A stretch of DNA of 64,000 nt from Brienomyrus brachyistius (Eukaryota; Chordata; Actinopteri; Osteoglossiformes; Mormyridae), in contig NC_064555.1 in assembly GCF_023856365.1 (NCBI RefSeq), forward strand, positions 19,912,254 through 19,976,253, in the 5' to 3' direction. The notes under the pieces are model-generated. The model had not been told where the DNA came from, did not search any database, and saw only the letters and a program-made list of their open reading frames with translations. Numbering within the stretch: the stretch's first letter is position 1; the number at the start of each line of letters is the position of its first letter. Both the position numbers and the translations under genes were made by a program. This document shows positions 23,780 through 35,857 of the stretch, piece after piece.

Positions 23780-25620
23780 ATGACGGACCCTAAAGGAAGA
23801 GCAGCTTCCGTCACTGAGGAGGACTACAGCAGTTACGTTGACCAGCTGCTATTTTGGATAGCCCAGCCCGGCATCCGGGAGGATCCCCTGGCATGGGGTT
23901 TCATTAGCCGGAGCTGGGATATTCTGTACCGGCTCTCCCTGGAAGAGGACACGCACCTCGCGGAGGAAGTGTGCACGAACTTCCAGCGAGTGGCTGAGCT
24001 CCGGACCGAGTGGTACATTGCGCCTAGCGAACCCAGGATTATCCTCCCGCCGTCTGCCTTTACAGACATAGTGCCGCCTCCCGCCACCGCCGTGCGCCGG
24101 AGGAGGGGGAAGCACCCTCATCCCCGTTTCTCTTCCTGGAGGTGATCGGGAGTGCATTCCGATTACCACGGAAGTCCCCAGCGCTGCTAAGCTGTCTCCC
24201 TGGGCAGCTTCCCCCGTCCGGAGAACACGCCGGGCCGCTGCACAGCGCCTCCGCTGCACCCGCCTGGCCTGAGGAGTTCCCTCCGCTCCTACCGCCTGCG
24301 CAGCCCGAGCAGCCGCCCTTGCCTGCGGCTCCAGCGCCCGTGTAGCCGCCTCTCCCTGCGGCTCCAGCGCCCGTGCCGCCGCCTCTGCCTGCGGCTCCAG
24401 CGCCCATGCAGCCGCCTCTGCCTGCGGCTAGAGCGCCCATGCAGGCGCTCCCTCCGCCTGCGGCTCCCGCGCCCACAGCGCTCCCTCCGCCTGCGGCTCC
24501 CGCGCCCGAGGCGCTCCCTGTGCCAGCAGCTCCCACGCCCGAGGCGCTCCCTCCACCTCAAATGACTATGCCCCCTGTAGCTCCTGTTCCTCACCCCATT
24601 CCTGTCCCTTCGGCCCCAGTCCCCGAGGAGGTCCTGGACAATCTAACCACCGCTCCTCCCTCCTTGGAGGTAGAGGAGCTTGAGTGGGACCCCTTGGGGA
24701 CCTCCCTGATGACTCCTTCGCCCTCACCCCGGCGAGCTGGACCCCGGCCAAGGACTCCCATGTCTGTGTCCCGCAAGGGGAGAGGACACAGACGTAGGGC
24801 TGGGGTCCCTCCCACCCTGCCCCCTGGCTCGCCCTCCCTCGCCTGCTCTGGGGCTCGGTCGGCGCCTGTGGGTCCTGGCCCTCCGGGTCGGCTGTTGCCT
24901 TGCGGGTCCCCCTCCACAGCCTCGTCGCCCTGTCTCGCTCCCTGCTCCGGTGCCTCGTTGGTCGCCTGCGGACTCCCCTGCTGCGGCTCCTCAGTCACCT
25001 GCGGGTCCCCCCGCTCTGGCGCGCCGGAGGACGTCGCCGCCTGCTGTGGCTCCCCCCCTCCCCTTGCCCTCGCCAGGGTCCCCTCCAGCTACCTCATCCC
25101 CTTCCCTGGGTCTCCCTCCGCCTCCCTCCTCGGCCCCTCCGTCTGTCCCTCGCCCTGCCTCCTCTGCTGTTCTGAGGTCCCCTCCTGCTCCGGTCTCCCG
25201 GCCGCCTGCAGCCCCTCCGGCTGCCACCCCTCGCCCACTGGGGCTCCCTCGGACTGCCCTTTATTCCCCTGCCTTCTCTCCTTACTCCCCTGCCTGTCTC
25301 CCTCCTTCCTTTGCTCCTCCTCCTGGCTTGGTCCCTCCTGTCTCAATTCCTAGTCCCTTTGTTCCTCCTCCGTTCACCCCTGGCCCTTTTGTCCCGCCTG
25401 TTCCCATTGTGTCCCCTTTCATGATCTGTCTGTCTGCTTTCCCTATCCTCTGTCAGGTTTTGTCTTACTTCCTGTCTTTGTGCCTGTTCTGTCTCATTCC
25501 TGTTTCCGGTGTCTCGTTAAAGGTTTTTTTCTTATCTTCCAGATCCTGGTTCCCCGGTCTCGTCTTATCCGTCGCCTCCCCTGAGGTGCGCCCGGAGAGC
25601 GCGCCTTTGGGGGGGGGGGT
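23780..25620 (+). pseudogene. LTR-element ORF, frame-broken, proline-rich
   Basis: The frame starts with the ATG at 23780, inside the presumed primer-binding site. About 120 codons of non-repetitive sequence come first, with acidic and Trp-containing stretches, then an Arg-rich end (RRRRGK). A frame change near 24140 and a stop at 24343-24345 follow. Downstream lies an 11-residue tandem repeat of the PPLPAAPAPV type (about 24299-24580), then long Pro/Ser-rich sequence to about 25600 with another frame change near 24950. The family is not recognised; a gag-like role is inferred from position only. Confidence 0.5.
24299..24580 (+). repeat. GC-rich coding minisatellite (~33 bp period)
   Basis: Units of the form CCGCCTCTGCCTGCGGCTCC plus AGCGCCC(A/G)TG recur about eight times with substitutions. 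They encode Pro/Ala-rich repeats inside the LTR-element ORF. Confidence 0.75.
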
Positions 25621-25625
25621 GGTTC

Positions 25626-25914
25626 TGTCACGGCCAGCTCGTACGATCCTCGTGTGAGCCACGCCCCCCTGATTATCCATGTGTGCTTCCCTGATCGTAC
25701 CCAGCTGTGTCTAGTTATTTTACTCCGTCTTGTGTATTTGAGTCCGTGTCTTGCCCTGGTTCCTGGTCTGTCATTGACGTTAGTCTTTGTCTGATGTTTC
25801 CTGCTCCCTGCCTACCCAATAAATCCCCGTTCTTCCCCGTATCCTGCCTGCCGTGCCTGTTTCCTGCCCGTCTGCCCACCTGTTCGCCGCACCCGTTAAC
25901 CGGCGATCCTAACA
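25626..25914 (+). repeat. 3' LTR
   Basis: Same length and ends as the 5' LTR. It is preceded by TTTGGGGGGGGGG, a likely polypurine tract. Confidence 0.85.
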
Positions 25915-26497
25915 CACACACACACACACATATATATATTTTTTTTTATTCCAAAAAGTGTACAATATTATTCACATTTTTTACAATGAACTGCATTCAT
26001 AACTTTTTGCCAATTATTTGTAAATGAGAATATTTATATTTCATTGTCAAAGTGACATTTATTTTGTACAAATAAACATGTCACAATTTCATTCAACAAA
26101 AAACAGAGGTCAACTGTGTTTTTCCCCAATACATGAGATTGTGTCAACTCCAACTTTGAATCTGACTTAATCAGTGAGTAATGATCAATTGACCAGGTAA
26201 CATGGTGTTTTACTAAAACACTGTTAAGTCTTATCTGCCAGTTAGTGAGAAAGCTGGCATTCCATATTGTCCACTAGTTTGCTGTATTCTATGTATAGTT
26301 TGACATTGCCGCTCTCAGTGACTCCTGCAGATGTGTATCAGGCGTGTTCTGTGTTTATTTTTTATGAACTTCATATTCGAAAAGGCTGATTCACAGAGAG
26401 AGGTCGATCCGAAAAGACAAGCAACCTTCATAGAGCTCTGCTGTGCAGACAGCTTTGTACTTTTCTGTGTCCACTAGGTTCCAAAAGTTTGGGCTGC

Positions 26498-27566
26498 TCA
26501 GGTGTGCTTTGAGGTGCAGGTCATTTTGCAAGTTAATATTTCAATTTCTACCTGCCCTGCATCTAAGGTGAAGGTTGTACTTAGGTTCTCAGCTGTGCCT
26601 GTAATGTCCACTGACATAAAAGCATTTGAAATGAATGACACACATGGCGCAAGTTGATCAAAATCACAAAATCTGTTCTCAAACTCTTGCATCAGTCTGT
26701 TAATCACTTGGCGGTATTTTCTACAGCTTCATCAAAAGCCACAGATGCATAAGCATTGTCACTTAGAACTTTTTGCACAGAGGAAAAGTGCACGACACTT
26801 TTTCTTTGTAAATGTGCAGAGAAAATTTTCATTTTAGCTTTAAAAGCTTTTACAGCACGTATCATGCTTGTGACAGTCTTACCTGTGCCTTGCAGCTCAC
26901 AATTCAAATTGTTCAGTTTTTCTGCGATGTCTGTTAAAAAGGCAAGATCAAGCAAACCACTCAATGTCGTCCAATAGGGAGGTGTCCTCTTCTCTGCTCT
27001 GCATGAACTCCTTTATTTCACCCAAAAGTGTCAAGAAACGTTTCAAAATCCACCCTTTGCTGAGTCATCGGATCTCTGTATGTAGCAACACGTCTCCATA
27101 TTCCGCGGACAGCTCCTCCAAAAGGACCTTGAATGTCCTGTGTTGCTTGGTTTTGGCGCGAATGCTGTTGATGATTTTTACAACGGGCGCCATTACATGG
27201 TCAGACCCGGTCACTTTCGCGCATATCGTCTGCTGGTCAATGATACAGATGTAGTGTAAGAAAGGTGGGAAGTCTTGGTCATTCTTGCAATGCGCAATGA
27301 AGCCCGCACGGTATCCCACCGATGCCGGTGCGCCATCGGTAGTTACCGACGCATCCTTCTCCAGCGGCACTTTTTTCTCCACAAAGAAAGTTTTTACCGC
27401 GCTGTAGATGAGTGGTTTGATCGTGTCTTTCCACATTGTGCCGCTTTGAAATCGTCACCATAGCTCCACAAATGAGACACACACTCTTATCTCGTATTGA
27501 TGTAAAAAAGAACTCTTCTTCCCAGTATTTGTTAAAAATATATGTTTTCTTTCTCTTCTCAGCCAT
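26498..27566 (-). pseudogene. hAT transposase remnant
   Basis: On the minus strand the N-terminus (from 27566) reads MAEKRKKTYIFNKYWEEEFF with CLICG and a following His, as in BED-like zinc fingers of hAT transposases and their domesticated relatives (GTF2IRD2, ZBED and FAM200 types). Further blocks in shifted frames at 27436-27065 (TTDGAPAS, FLHYICIIDQQ) and 26964-26498 match the catalytic core layout (DGAP motif, then FLTDI..KLN). Frameshifts and stops break it and the C-terminal region is missing or decayed. Confidence 0.75.
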
Positions 27567-28002
27567 GCTTTTTAGCGCGGTGTAATCATGGATGTATTAG
27601 CAAAACCAGGGTTAATTAATTGTCATGACAGGTAAACTATGAACTCGAAACATATGAATACATTGTTTTTATATGTATATTTTTATTTCGATTACCACCA
27701 TAAAATTTTCATGTGTGAAACTTTCACAAAAATTTACACAAGGCGCAGCATTAAAAAAATATGTACTTATATTTTTGGTGAACCACAAAGGCAACTTGCT
27801 ATTTTTAGCACAAGTCCGCGGGCGACTGAGATGAAGCCAACGGGCCACCGGGTGCCCGCGGACATAGGGTTGGTGACCCCTGTGTTAGGCTAATGCATCA
27901 GAGTGTTCGAGATCAGTGCTGTGAGTTCAGAAGCGTGATGGATGTGAGGTAAAAACTGTTGTTCAGCCAGGTTGTGCGAGCATACAAGGTTCTGTAGATG
28001 GT

Positions 28003-28130
28003 CCATCCCATGTTCGCTTTGAGCCTCGTCTTCTGAGAGAGAAGGATCACCATTAATAGCCAGAAGTTTCTGCCATTAATTGCATAGATGTCTTGATGTT
28101 ACCATAATTGGTGTCAAACACCATCATTGA
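28003..28130 (-). pseudogene. Isolated Speedy coding-exon-7 scrap
   Basis: This short block matches the minus-strand sequence around 19192-19330 in copy C: the start of coding exon 7, its acceptor and part of the preceding intron. L2 remnant precedes it and a spacer piece follows from 28137, so it is a rearrangement remnant of a lost unit. Confidence 0.75.
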
Positions 28131-28136
28131 TGTCAT

Positions 28137-28596
28137 GATGTGAATCATACAGGAAAAGAATATATACATGAGAATCAGCTTTTATTGCCATTCAAAGCAC
28201 TTGACATGATAAGAACGAAACACATTTTCTCAGGTCTAAACAATTAATAGATAAAAAAAACAATTATTGAATAAAATGTGTAAACTGGATAAAAATAGAA
28301 TGAACTAAAATAAAACCTCTGAAGTAAAAAAGTAATGTACAATATTGCACAATTGTATGGCAGAACAGCAGGAACTTAAAGTGATCAGTGCAGGTTGCAA
28401 GGGTAAGTGAGAGAGTGACATCAAGGCATGTTATTACAGAAACTCCCGTCTCTTTTACTTCCAAAAAACAAAACTTTATTAAGACTTTTCAACGTCGCCT
28501 TAGCTCACAGGTGCCACCATTCGGTCATCAACACAAACTTATTTACATATATACAGTTGACAATTGAGAGAATATTTTTCATTTCTAACAGACTTC
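28137..28596. repeat. Partial spacer next to unit D
   Basis: It matches the right half of the palindrome spacer (like 5226-5678). The half carrying the CxxC exon and the plus arm are absent, so D has lost its partner. Confidence 0.75.
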
Positions 28597-29487
28597 CATG
28601 TTTTTTTATAAATGAAACATTTATTGTTTATAACACACTTTATTACAAATGATATTTTCTTAAATATTATACATATGCAGAAACTAAAACAAACAAAAAC
28701 AGCTCTATATATTGTACAATTTGCACTATTACAAGACTGCCCTTTCTCCAATCTGCATCTTTCAGCCTGAAGTTATTCTCATTCACATCTAAATGTTTTG
28801 GGGTAGATAAAGACTTTTTATTATGCAAACTGGTTATTATGGGAAATCTGGGAAAGTTTTTCATCTTCAGCCGCATAATTCATGGGTTATATGCAGAGAT
28901 GAAATGGAGGTCTTGTTATAGTGCAAGAAAACAGAGGTAAACAGAATATTAACAATATTTAAACCCTTTCAATCAGACAGTTATAACCCTAATGCCAACT
29001 ATAACAAACCTTAACCCCTACCCAGCCCAAACATTAACCATAAACTACAAAAAATCAACATTTCAACATCAAATCAAAATCACAAGTTTTTTATTGCAGT
29101 CATATATTTTTATAAAATTGAATTTCCCACTGTGGGAACCAAAAAAATGGTCCCCAGAATGTGAAATAACAGGTTTTTATCACATTTCGGGGACATTTGG
29201 TTCCCACAACATAATATATACCTGGACCACACAGACTCTCAGACACCAAGTCTCACTGCAGGTGATTGAAGCTTAAAAACAGCTTTTCCCCCCCAAGTAT
29301 TCGTACTGTTGAAGAGTCTGGTCCTTCCCAATCTAAGACTGAATTTTCTAAATGAGATAACATTCCCTCTGTATTGGAATCATAACTGCAATAAACCTGC
29401 AATTAACAAAAATTCATTGCTGCACAATCAGCACTTTACCAAAATTCCATTACATCACATTCAGTGGTTGCCCAAAATCCATTACTA

Positions 29488-29764
29488 CAGCGTTGCTCAA
29501 ACTCATATCAGGCTTTGGGGCTGCAGGGCCCTGCATAAACAACCCCCCCAAACACCCCCCCCCACGGATGCGTATCCGCATATAGATATCCGCATAATAG
29601 ATATTATTACTATAGATAAACAGTATTACTATTACTATTATTGTTATTATTATTATACCTGATCTGACTGAATTTTGATCGGTGCAGAAGCGAGCTTCCG
29701 CAGACCGGCAGGAACCCTCTCACGGACCGGCACCGGTCCGCGGGCCATAGTTTGAGAAACGCTG
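29488..29764 (-). mobile_element. hAT-like MITE in unit D
   Basis: Same inverted ends and position in the Speedy 3' UTR as in the other units. Confidence 0.65.
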
Positions 29765-29812
29765 CCCATACAACAGTACATTGTGTTTAAATATAGATGT
29801 GGGCAACCAAGA

Positions 29813-32774
29813 TCAAAACCGAAAGCAATAAGCATAGTCGGGGATGAGGAACAGGATGTTCTGGAAGTCGGAAGGGTCAATCCTACACAGACGAGGACTC
29901 GGCACTGGAGTGGACATGGAACAAGAATCAGGGGTAGATGAGCTGAGACTGGAGCACGCAGGGTAGATTACAATACCTCACACTGAATGTGAGGTCTATC
30001 TGTGTTTTTACTGAAAGCAATGCGGGTGCTGGAATTCTTACAAGAGGGAGGCGTGGCAACAGGGGACCAATGGGTCTTGGGCCGCTGACTGGATGAGATC
30101 CCAGACCAGGAAGCAGGGAACCAGAAATGGGGCTGCAACACAGAAACCAGGAAACTCACAGAGAAACCCAGAAACATGACAATAAAAGTATAATTAATTA
30201 CAAATGAGGTTTCCTGGGCAATAAGTGAAACTATAAATTTTTTATATCACACACTAATAAGTATCAAAGTCCTACTGAAAACGTTGTACTTTTCTGCCTC
30301 ACCTGTATAAAAAGTTCCCGGCTACAAAATGATGCAGCTTGGAACAAGGGCTCCAACGTGTGGTGCCGATCCGAAAGGCAGGCCCGTCGTCTCGGTGACC
30401 TTCCTCACTTTCAGCACGCCTGGCATTAGCATTTACAGGAAGGCAACCATTAGCATACATTCGATGTGTACATTTAACTTCCTGTCGCTTTTGCAACCTG
30501 CACCTTCAGTCAATTTCATCCATCCATCTTAACCAATTTATTAAAATTTTTATATGACATCTTACCCACAGAGGGAGATCCAAGGTCCTGAGGTCCTCCA
30601 ACAGGATCAGAATGACTTGGACCTTTTTTTGGATCTGGACAGCCACTGTGATCCTTCAGCTGTCCATCCCACGTTCGCTTTGAGCCTCGTCTTCTGAGAG
30701 AGAAGGATCACCATTAATAGCCAGAAGTTTCTGCTCTTAATGGCATAGATGTCTTGATGTTGCCATAATTGGTGTCAAAGACCATCATTTCCAGACAAGG
30801 TCTTGTGATTTACAGTTAATGTGCTGGAATAGAATACATGTCACACAGGCTTAAACAACCACGAAATACCTGAAATACTCAGTATAGCACATCTGTAGGA
30901 ATAATAAATTAAAGTACGCGATTAGGCTGTGTGTGCAGCTTATCATTCTACCCAAGAAGAACCTACTCCTCTTTGATCCGGATCAGGGGTCCATCCTGTT
31001 CCACTTCGCTGTCTTGTACGCTGGCTGAAAAACGTAGCAGACAGCAGTAAATACTAAGGGTAAGTGTCTCTCTAGGCCTGCTAGACTGAGCTAAGACTTT
31101 GACCTGTAGCTCTGCACTCTATGTTTCAGTAGAATGTACAGTAATAGGCTCATTAATGGCTGAGAGGTCACACAAAACAGCGAACAAGGAACTGCGGAAA
31201 ATCTCAATGAATCAATAGATGGATTGCAAAATGTACAATGAATATAAGATTAAACATTTTAAGAATATTTAAGAAAAGTGCTCAGTGACAACAATTCTGG
31301 GAAGACTAATGTAAATTTAAAATAAATAAACTAGATCAAGTTCCAGTGCATAGAAACTGACAGGCTACAGAAAAACTGGCACTTAGAGCTCATACTTACA
31401 CTCTGGGCTCCCTGCGTGGTCAGAAGCACGGGGTTCCTGGGTCCGGATGGTCATGCTGCAGAGCGTGCAGGCAAAGGGTACAGAGGATGGGCCCTGGGGC
31501 CACTGAAAGCCCTCCCCGCTGTAGTGCCGCTGGGCCCCGCTGTGATGTTCGGGGCGCTCCCGCTTCCACAGAGAGTGGGAGGGTACGATGGCCATCACCT
31601 GCATGGGGACACGGACATACATGGATCAAATGACAGAACGTGACTCACTGTGACACCAGCAACACCACTTATGATAACAGTCATTTGGTATCTGCCCCCA
31701 AAGACGTCAGTGAGCAAACAGCCCTTAGCTTAGCTTAAGTTATAGTAAGACAGAAAAGGTCATTAATGATGAGAAACCCTTCCCTCTGCTCTGAGACATT
31801 TCAAGCCTCATGGTGGCTGAACATTAATGTAATTTACTTGTATTAAAGATGAGACAACATACTGTACCTCCTCACAGCAGTGGCGGCTGACAGCAGTCCT
31901 GTACTCCATCCGGGCCCAGAGCTGGTCCTTCTTCTTGATGAAGGAGGGAAACTGACGTCTCCAGTTTCCTCCCAAGGCCCAGGGGAAGATCTCAAATCTG
32001 TTCCCCGTCTCTTCTTCCTCCATCATGTTCGCGAGATATCTGGGGAGAGGAAGAATTCACTATTCCGAGATCCATTGGCTTTGCTGATCTCCAGCAATTT
32101 CATCCAAGACTTATTCTCATGCTGATGGAGGAAATTGTTTTTGTTATTATTTTAACATTCATCTATATTGTCCACCAGAGCATGCCGTCACTTACAGGGC
32201 GATGAAGAAGTTCATCCTCGTGTGCTCACTGGCCGTGAAGTGAGCTCTTTTAAAGTAGACAAAGGTGATCGCCAGAAGGTACTGAAATGAAGAGCAAAGG
32301 GATGGAAAAAGTAGTCTCTGCTTTGCTTAGAGTGATTAAAGCAGCAACACCAATGCATGACAGTTACCTTGTCGGTCACCATGTAGCTGGAGTCCATGCA
32401 GAGGAAATGCTGGATCAGATCATCATCTGAGGGCATCATGAAATATTTTTAGTACTACATACTTTTTTTTTGACATTTGAATTCGTCCAGTATACAGAAA
32501 GCAGGCACATACTGTTCTTGTAATGAAATGCATTTTATTTTGATGTTATATTTTCATTAGAAAAAAAGCAGATTTAAAAGATAATTTAAAGCTCTTCCTC
32601 ACGCTGGAACTAATCTAACCCACCCAGCAGTGCGAAGAAAGCAGCCATTTCCTGCTGATCCATGATGATCAGGGATTCATCTTGCTGCTCCCTGCCGGTG
32701 AAGTCCTGTCCGGACGGATCTTCTGCCTCCTGTTGACTGAGGTACCGGCGCCGGAAGTGCGCGTGCCTCACCAT
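29813..32774 (-). CDS. spdya-like: Speedy/RINGO family cell-cycle regulator, copy D (promoter lost)
   Basis: Minus-strand exons in transcript order are 32774-32624, 32426-32368, 32281-32196, 32039-31868, 31598-31400, 31024-30967, 30693-30566 and 29904-29813. They total 945 nt (314 aa), fully open with canonical splice sites. Substitutions against A include Ser for Cys at residue 64, Val for Ile at 78 and a changed tail (DYAYCFRF). The normal TATA promoter and non-coding exon are absent upstream, replaced by unrelated DNA at 33433-34153. Unless a new promoter was acquired this copy may be silent, yet no coding decay has accumulated, which implies recent loss, a substitute promoter or gene conversion. 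Confidence 0.78.
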
Positions 32775-33432
32775 CCCTGCGGAGCAGAGCGGAGGCAGTG
32801 GGGTAACTCCGCTAGGGGGCGCACTGACAAGGCGTTAGTTGTAATGCGCACTGACAAGGCGTTAGCCGGCTTGTGTTCTAATGTCGGCTTGGATTGTAAA
32901 GCAGGCCAGTCACGTGGCGCAGCTAACTGGCTAACATACTCTCTTCAAATTTTTTATGTTTAAATATGAGACAAATATATTGGGTTATTTTCCCGCACTG
33001 ACTAAACATAATAATATGGCTTAGCAAGATACGTAGTAAACCTCGAATTTCGTGCTCATTAAGCTCAACCTTTAGATCAATATAATGATATGACATAAAG
33101 AACACATTGTGTAAAGCTTACTTTAACTGCAAGGAGATTGTTGTTAAAGAATGTTCAGGTGTCTTCTTCCTGATGTTCTTTCTTGAAGTAAAAAAATGAC
33201 GTGAAAACTTTGACAACTTTATAAATGGAGTCATTTTTAAATTAAATGACAACTAATTTCTGTTTAATAAAACTTTTAAACATTTTACTCTTTACACTAA
33301 ATTAAAAAATAGCAAAATAACGAAGACGGGCACCACGCAGGCAGTAGGAACCAAACCGTCCCAGTTTTTAGAGCTGATCTCAGCGAAGCGGGGCAGTTTC
33401 AGAGATGATCACTGTACCTTCTGGTGATCAAC

Positions 33433-34153
33433 AGTGGAAGAAAATTCTTTGAGCGAGAACCAGTTCTGCTCCCCCAGCCATGCTCACATGAACTTGGGCC
33501 ACAGCCTCCAGCATCGTCACGTGGATCTGTCTGCAGTACATGATTAACAACTTCTGCCATTTGACTCGACAGTGCAATGGGGTTATGCTCTCATGATAGA
33601 ATGTCACCAGAATTCAGAACAGACAGTGATGACAGTGGCACTGGTGCCTCAGGGACTGGAGACTGTCACTGGAACTGTCACAAGTACACTTTCATTCAAC
33701 AGACATGCATGGTACAGTGTCACTGGGGTGTGGGATTCCTCCACCTCTTGAAGCCAGTTTAGATATGGCATGAATTTAGTGATGGTATGGATGACATCAC
33801 AGTTTGGGCAGGAGGCCATCATCATCAGTGATGACGAGGACACCGTTTTCTTGATTATGTTAGACCTGCCCTATAGCCAGGGAAGGATCGACGCGGTAGG
33901 ACTTTGCCGGCATTCACAGGGCCTGTTAATACAACATCCCTGTCACCATGTTGGTTGGGCTACTCCAGGCTGTGTTATCTAGCCCCTGATCACTGTTCCC
34001 TGTACCCAGGCTCTACTGGATTTGCAGAGATGAGCTACTGCCCTCACCACTGAGTGCATGATCCAGCCGCTACCCACAGGAATATGAGACAAATGTGTGA
34101 GTTCGGAATCCCACCCCTCCATGAGGGGCTTTTTTTATCGATCGGTGATTAAA
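33433..34153. other. Unassigned 720 bp segment between units D and E
   Basis: This has no match elsewhere in the window and no recognisable gene or transposon. It abuts the truncated 5' end of unit D and the start of the next spacer (GGCAGGCCTG). Short open frames are present without family signatures. Confidence 0.5.
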
Positions 34154-34986
34154 GGCAGGCCTGTCTCAATAGCTGTGAAAATGGCCTGTTAGGGGTTGGG
34201 CGTATTGCTAGTGATGGAAAGTATGGCTTTGACACCCTTGAAGTGGGATAACCCCTACTGTCAATCAAACATACGATCAACAGCACACTGTGTGGTTATG
34301 CACTTTCAAATTTCTTTGTGACTATTGTTTTCTCATATTTTCCCCCAGGAAAATCCCAAGTGTCTTTTTTGCAGAATGGACTTGTGTGAATATAGTAGAG
34401 AAACGACCCTGCATAACCTCAGGAGAGCCAGCCTCTACATCATTGCACATCTATCTAGACAGTGTTTTCAGCCAAATTTGCCTGCCGAATTGGAGGGATG
34501 TGAGTGTGACCTCAGCAAGCCAGACTAAATGGATGTGAATCATACAGGAAAAGAATATATACATGAGAATCAGCTTTTATTGCCATTCAAAGCACTTGAC
34601 ATAAGAACGAAACACATTTTCTCAGGTCTAAACAATAAATAGAAAAAAAACAATAATGGAATAAAATGTCTAAACTGGATAAAAATAGAATGAACTAAAA
34701 TAAAACCTCTGAAGTAAAAAAGTAATGTACAATATTGCACAATTGTATGGCAGAACAGCAGGAACTTAAAGTGATCAGCGCAGGTTGCAAAGGTAAGTGA
34801 GAGAGTGACATCAAGGCATGTTATTACAGAAACTCCCGTCTCTTTTACTTCCAAAAAACAAAACTTTATTAAGACTTTTCAACGTCGCCTTAGCTCACAG
34901 CTGCCACCATTCGGTCATCAACACAAACTTATTTACATATATACAGTTGACAATTGAGAAAGAAATGAAAAATGTTAAAAGACTTC
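34154..34986. repeat. Spacer left of unit E (plus arm missing)
   Basis: Near-complete spacer, 833 bp, with a 13 nt deletion after GAAAATG. The plus arm that should lie to its left is absent. Confidence 0.78.
34349..34528 (+). CDS. Unidentified candidate terminal exon, CxxC-containing (spacer 4)
   Basis: Same 59-codon frame as 5041-5220, fully open here, after the acceptor TTTTCCCCCAG. Its retention next to a lost plus arm means it cannot be an exon of a neighbouring Speedy gene at this site. Function unknown. Confidence 0.4.
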   Translation, partial: ENPKCLFCRMDLCEYSRETTLHNLRRASLYIIAHLSRQCFQPNLPAELEGCECDLSKPD

Positions 34987-35857
34987 CATGTTTTTGTATA
35001 AATGAAACATTTATTATTCATAACACACACTTTAATACAAATTATATTTTCTTAAATATTATACATATACAGAAACTAAAACAAACAAAAACAGCTCTAT
35101 ATATTGTACAATTTGCACTATTACAAGACTGCCCTTTCTCCAATCTGCATCTTTCAGCCTGAAGTTATTCTCATTCACATCTAAATGTTTTGGGGTAGAT
35201 AAAGACTTTTTATTATGCAAACTGGTTATTATGGGAAATCTGGAAAAGTTTTTCATCTTCAGCCACATTATTCATGGGTTATATGCAGAGATGAAATGGA
35301 GGTCTTGTTATAGTGCAAGAAAACAGAGGTAAACAGAATATTAACAATATTTAAACCCTTTCAATCAGACAGTTATAACCCTAATGCCAACTATAACAAA
35401 CCTTAACCATAAGCTACAAAAAAATCAACATTTCAACATCAAATCAAAATCACAAGTTTTTTATTGCAGTCATATATTTTTATAAAATTGAATTTCCCAC
35501 TGTGGGAACCAAAAAAATGGTATCCAGAATGTGAAATAACAGGTTTTTATCACATTTTGGGGACATTTGGTTCCCACAACATAATATATACCTGGACCAC
35601 ACAGACTCTCAGACACCAAGTTTCACTGCAGGTGATTGAAGCTTAAAAACAGCTTTTCCCCCCCAAGTATTCGTACTGTTGAAGAGTCTGGTCCTTCCCA
35701 ATCTAAGACTGAATTTTCTAAATGAGATAACATTCCCTCTGTATTGGAATCATAACTGCAATAAACCTGTGATTAACAAAAATTCATTGCTGCAGAATCA
35801 GCACTTTACCAAAATTCCATTATATCACATTCAATGGTTGCCCAAAATCCATTACTA

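Larger units (their letters stand above)
23489..25914 (+). mobile_element. Non-autonomous LTR retrotransposon with proline-rich ORF
   Basis: Two 289 bp direct repeats (23489-23777 and 25626-25914), both TGTCACG...CCTAACA, flank a 1.85 kb interior. A purine-rich G-run precedes the 3' LTR. No protease, reverse transcriptase, RNase H or integrase is seen, so it must depend on a helper. The insertion is in a CA microsatellite, so the target duplication is ambiguous. The LTRs are very similar but differ at several positions, implying a moderately recent insertion. Confidence 0.85.
23399..27882 (-). mobile_element. hAT (Charlie-like) DNA transposon, itself interrupted
   Basis: Terminal inverted repeats are CAGGGGTCACCAACC (23399) and GGTTGGTGACCCCTG (ending 27882). 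The flanking octamers CGTTAGGG and TGTTAGGC share GTTAGG, consistent with a decayed 8 bp target duplication. Without the LTR insertion the element is about 2.06 kb. The equivalent position in unit E's flank (about 41845) has no insertion. Confidence 0.85.
23313..28003 (-). mobile_element. L2/CR1-type LINE 3' remnant, interrupted by a hAT element
   Basis: Two blocks, 23313-23398 and 27883-28003, match parts of the LINE remnant at 41163-42500 near unit E. The first includes the ATTTTATTGTCATT terminus. The remnant is internally deleted relative to the E-side copy and split by the hAT insertion. Confidence 0.55.
28597..33432 (-). repeat. Amplicon unit D (minus arm, 5' end lost)
   Basis: This inverted unit matches C and E from the 3' UTR through coding exon 1 and the first intron. 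Homology ends at about 33432, just short of the non-coding exon and promoter. Confidence 0.85.

Noticed and set aside
24060..24536. Gly/Ala-rich minus-strand frame
   Set aside because: Antisense shadow of the GC-rich Pro/Ala minisatellite.
24299..24580. Regular short repeats resembling a CRISPR array
   Set aside because: The repeats are contiguous, without unique spacers, and lie inside a retroelement ORF in a vertebrate genome.
33577..33982. Short plus-strand frames in the segment between D and E
   Set aside because: No start context, splice sites or family resemblance; the segment stays unassigned.
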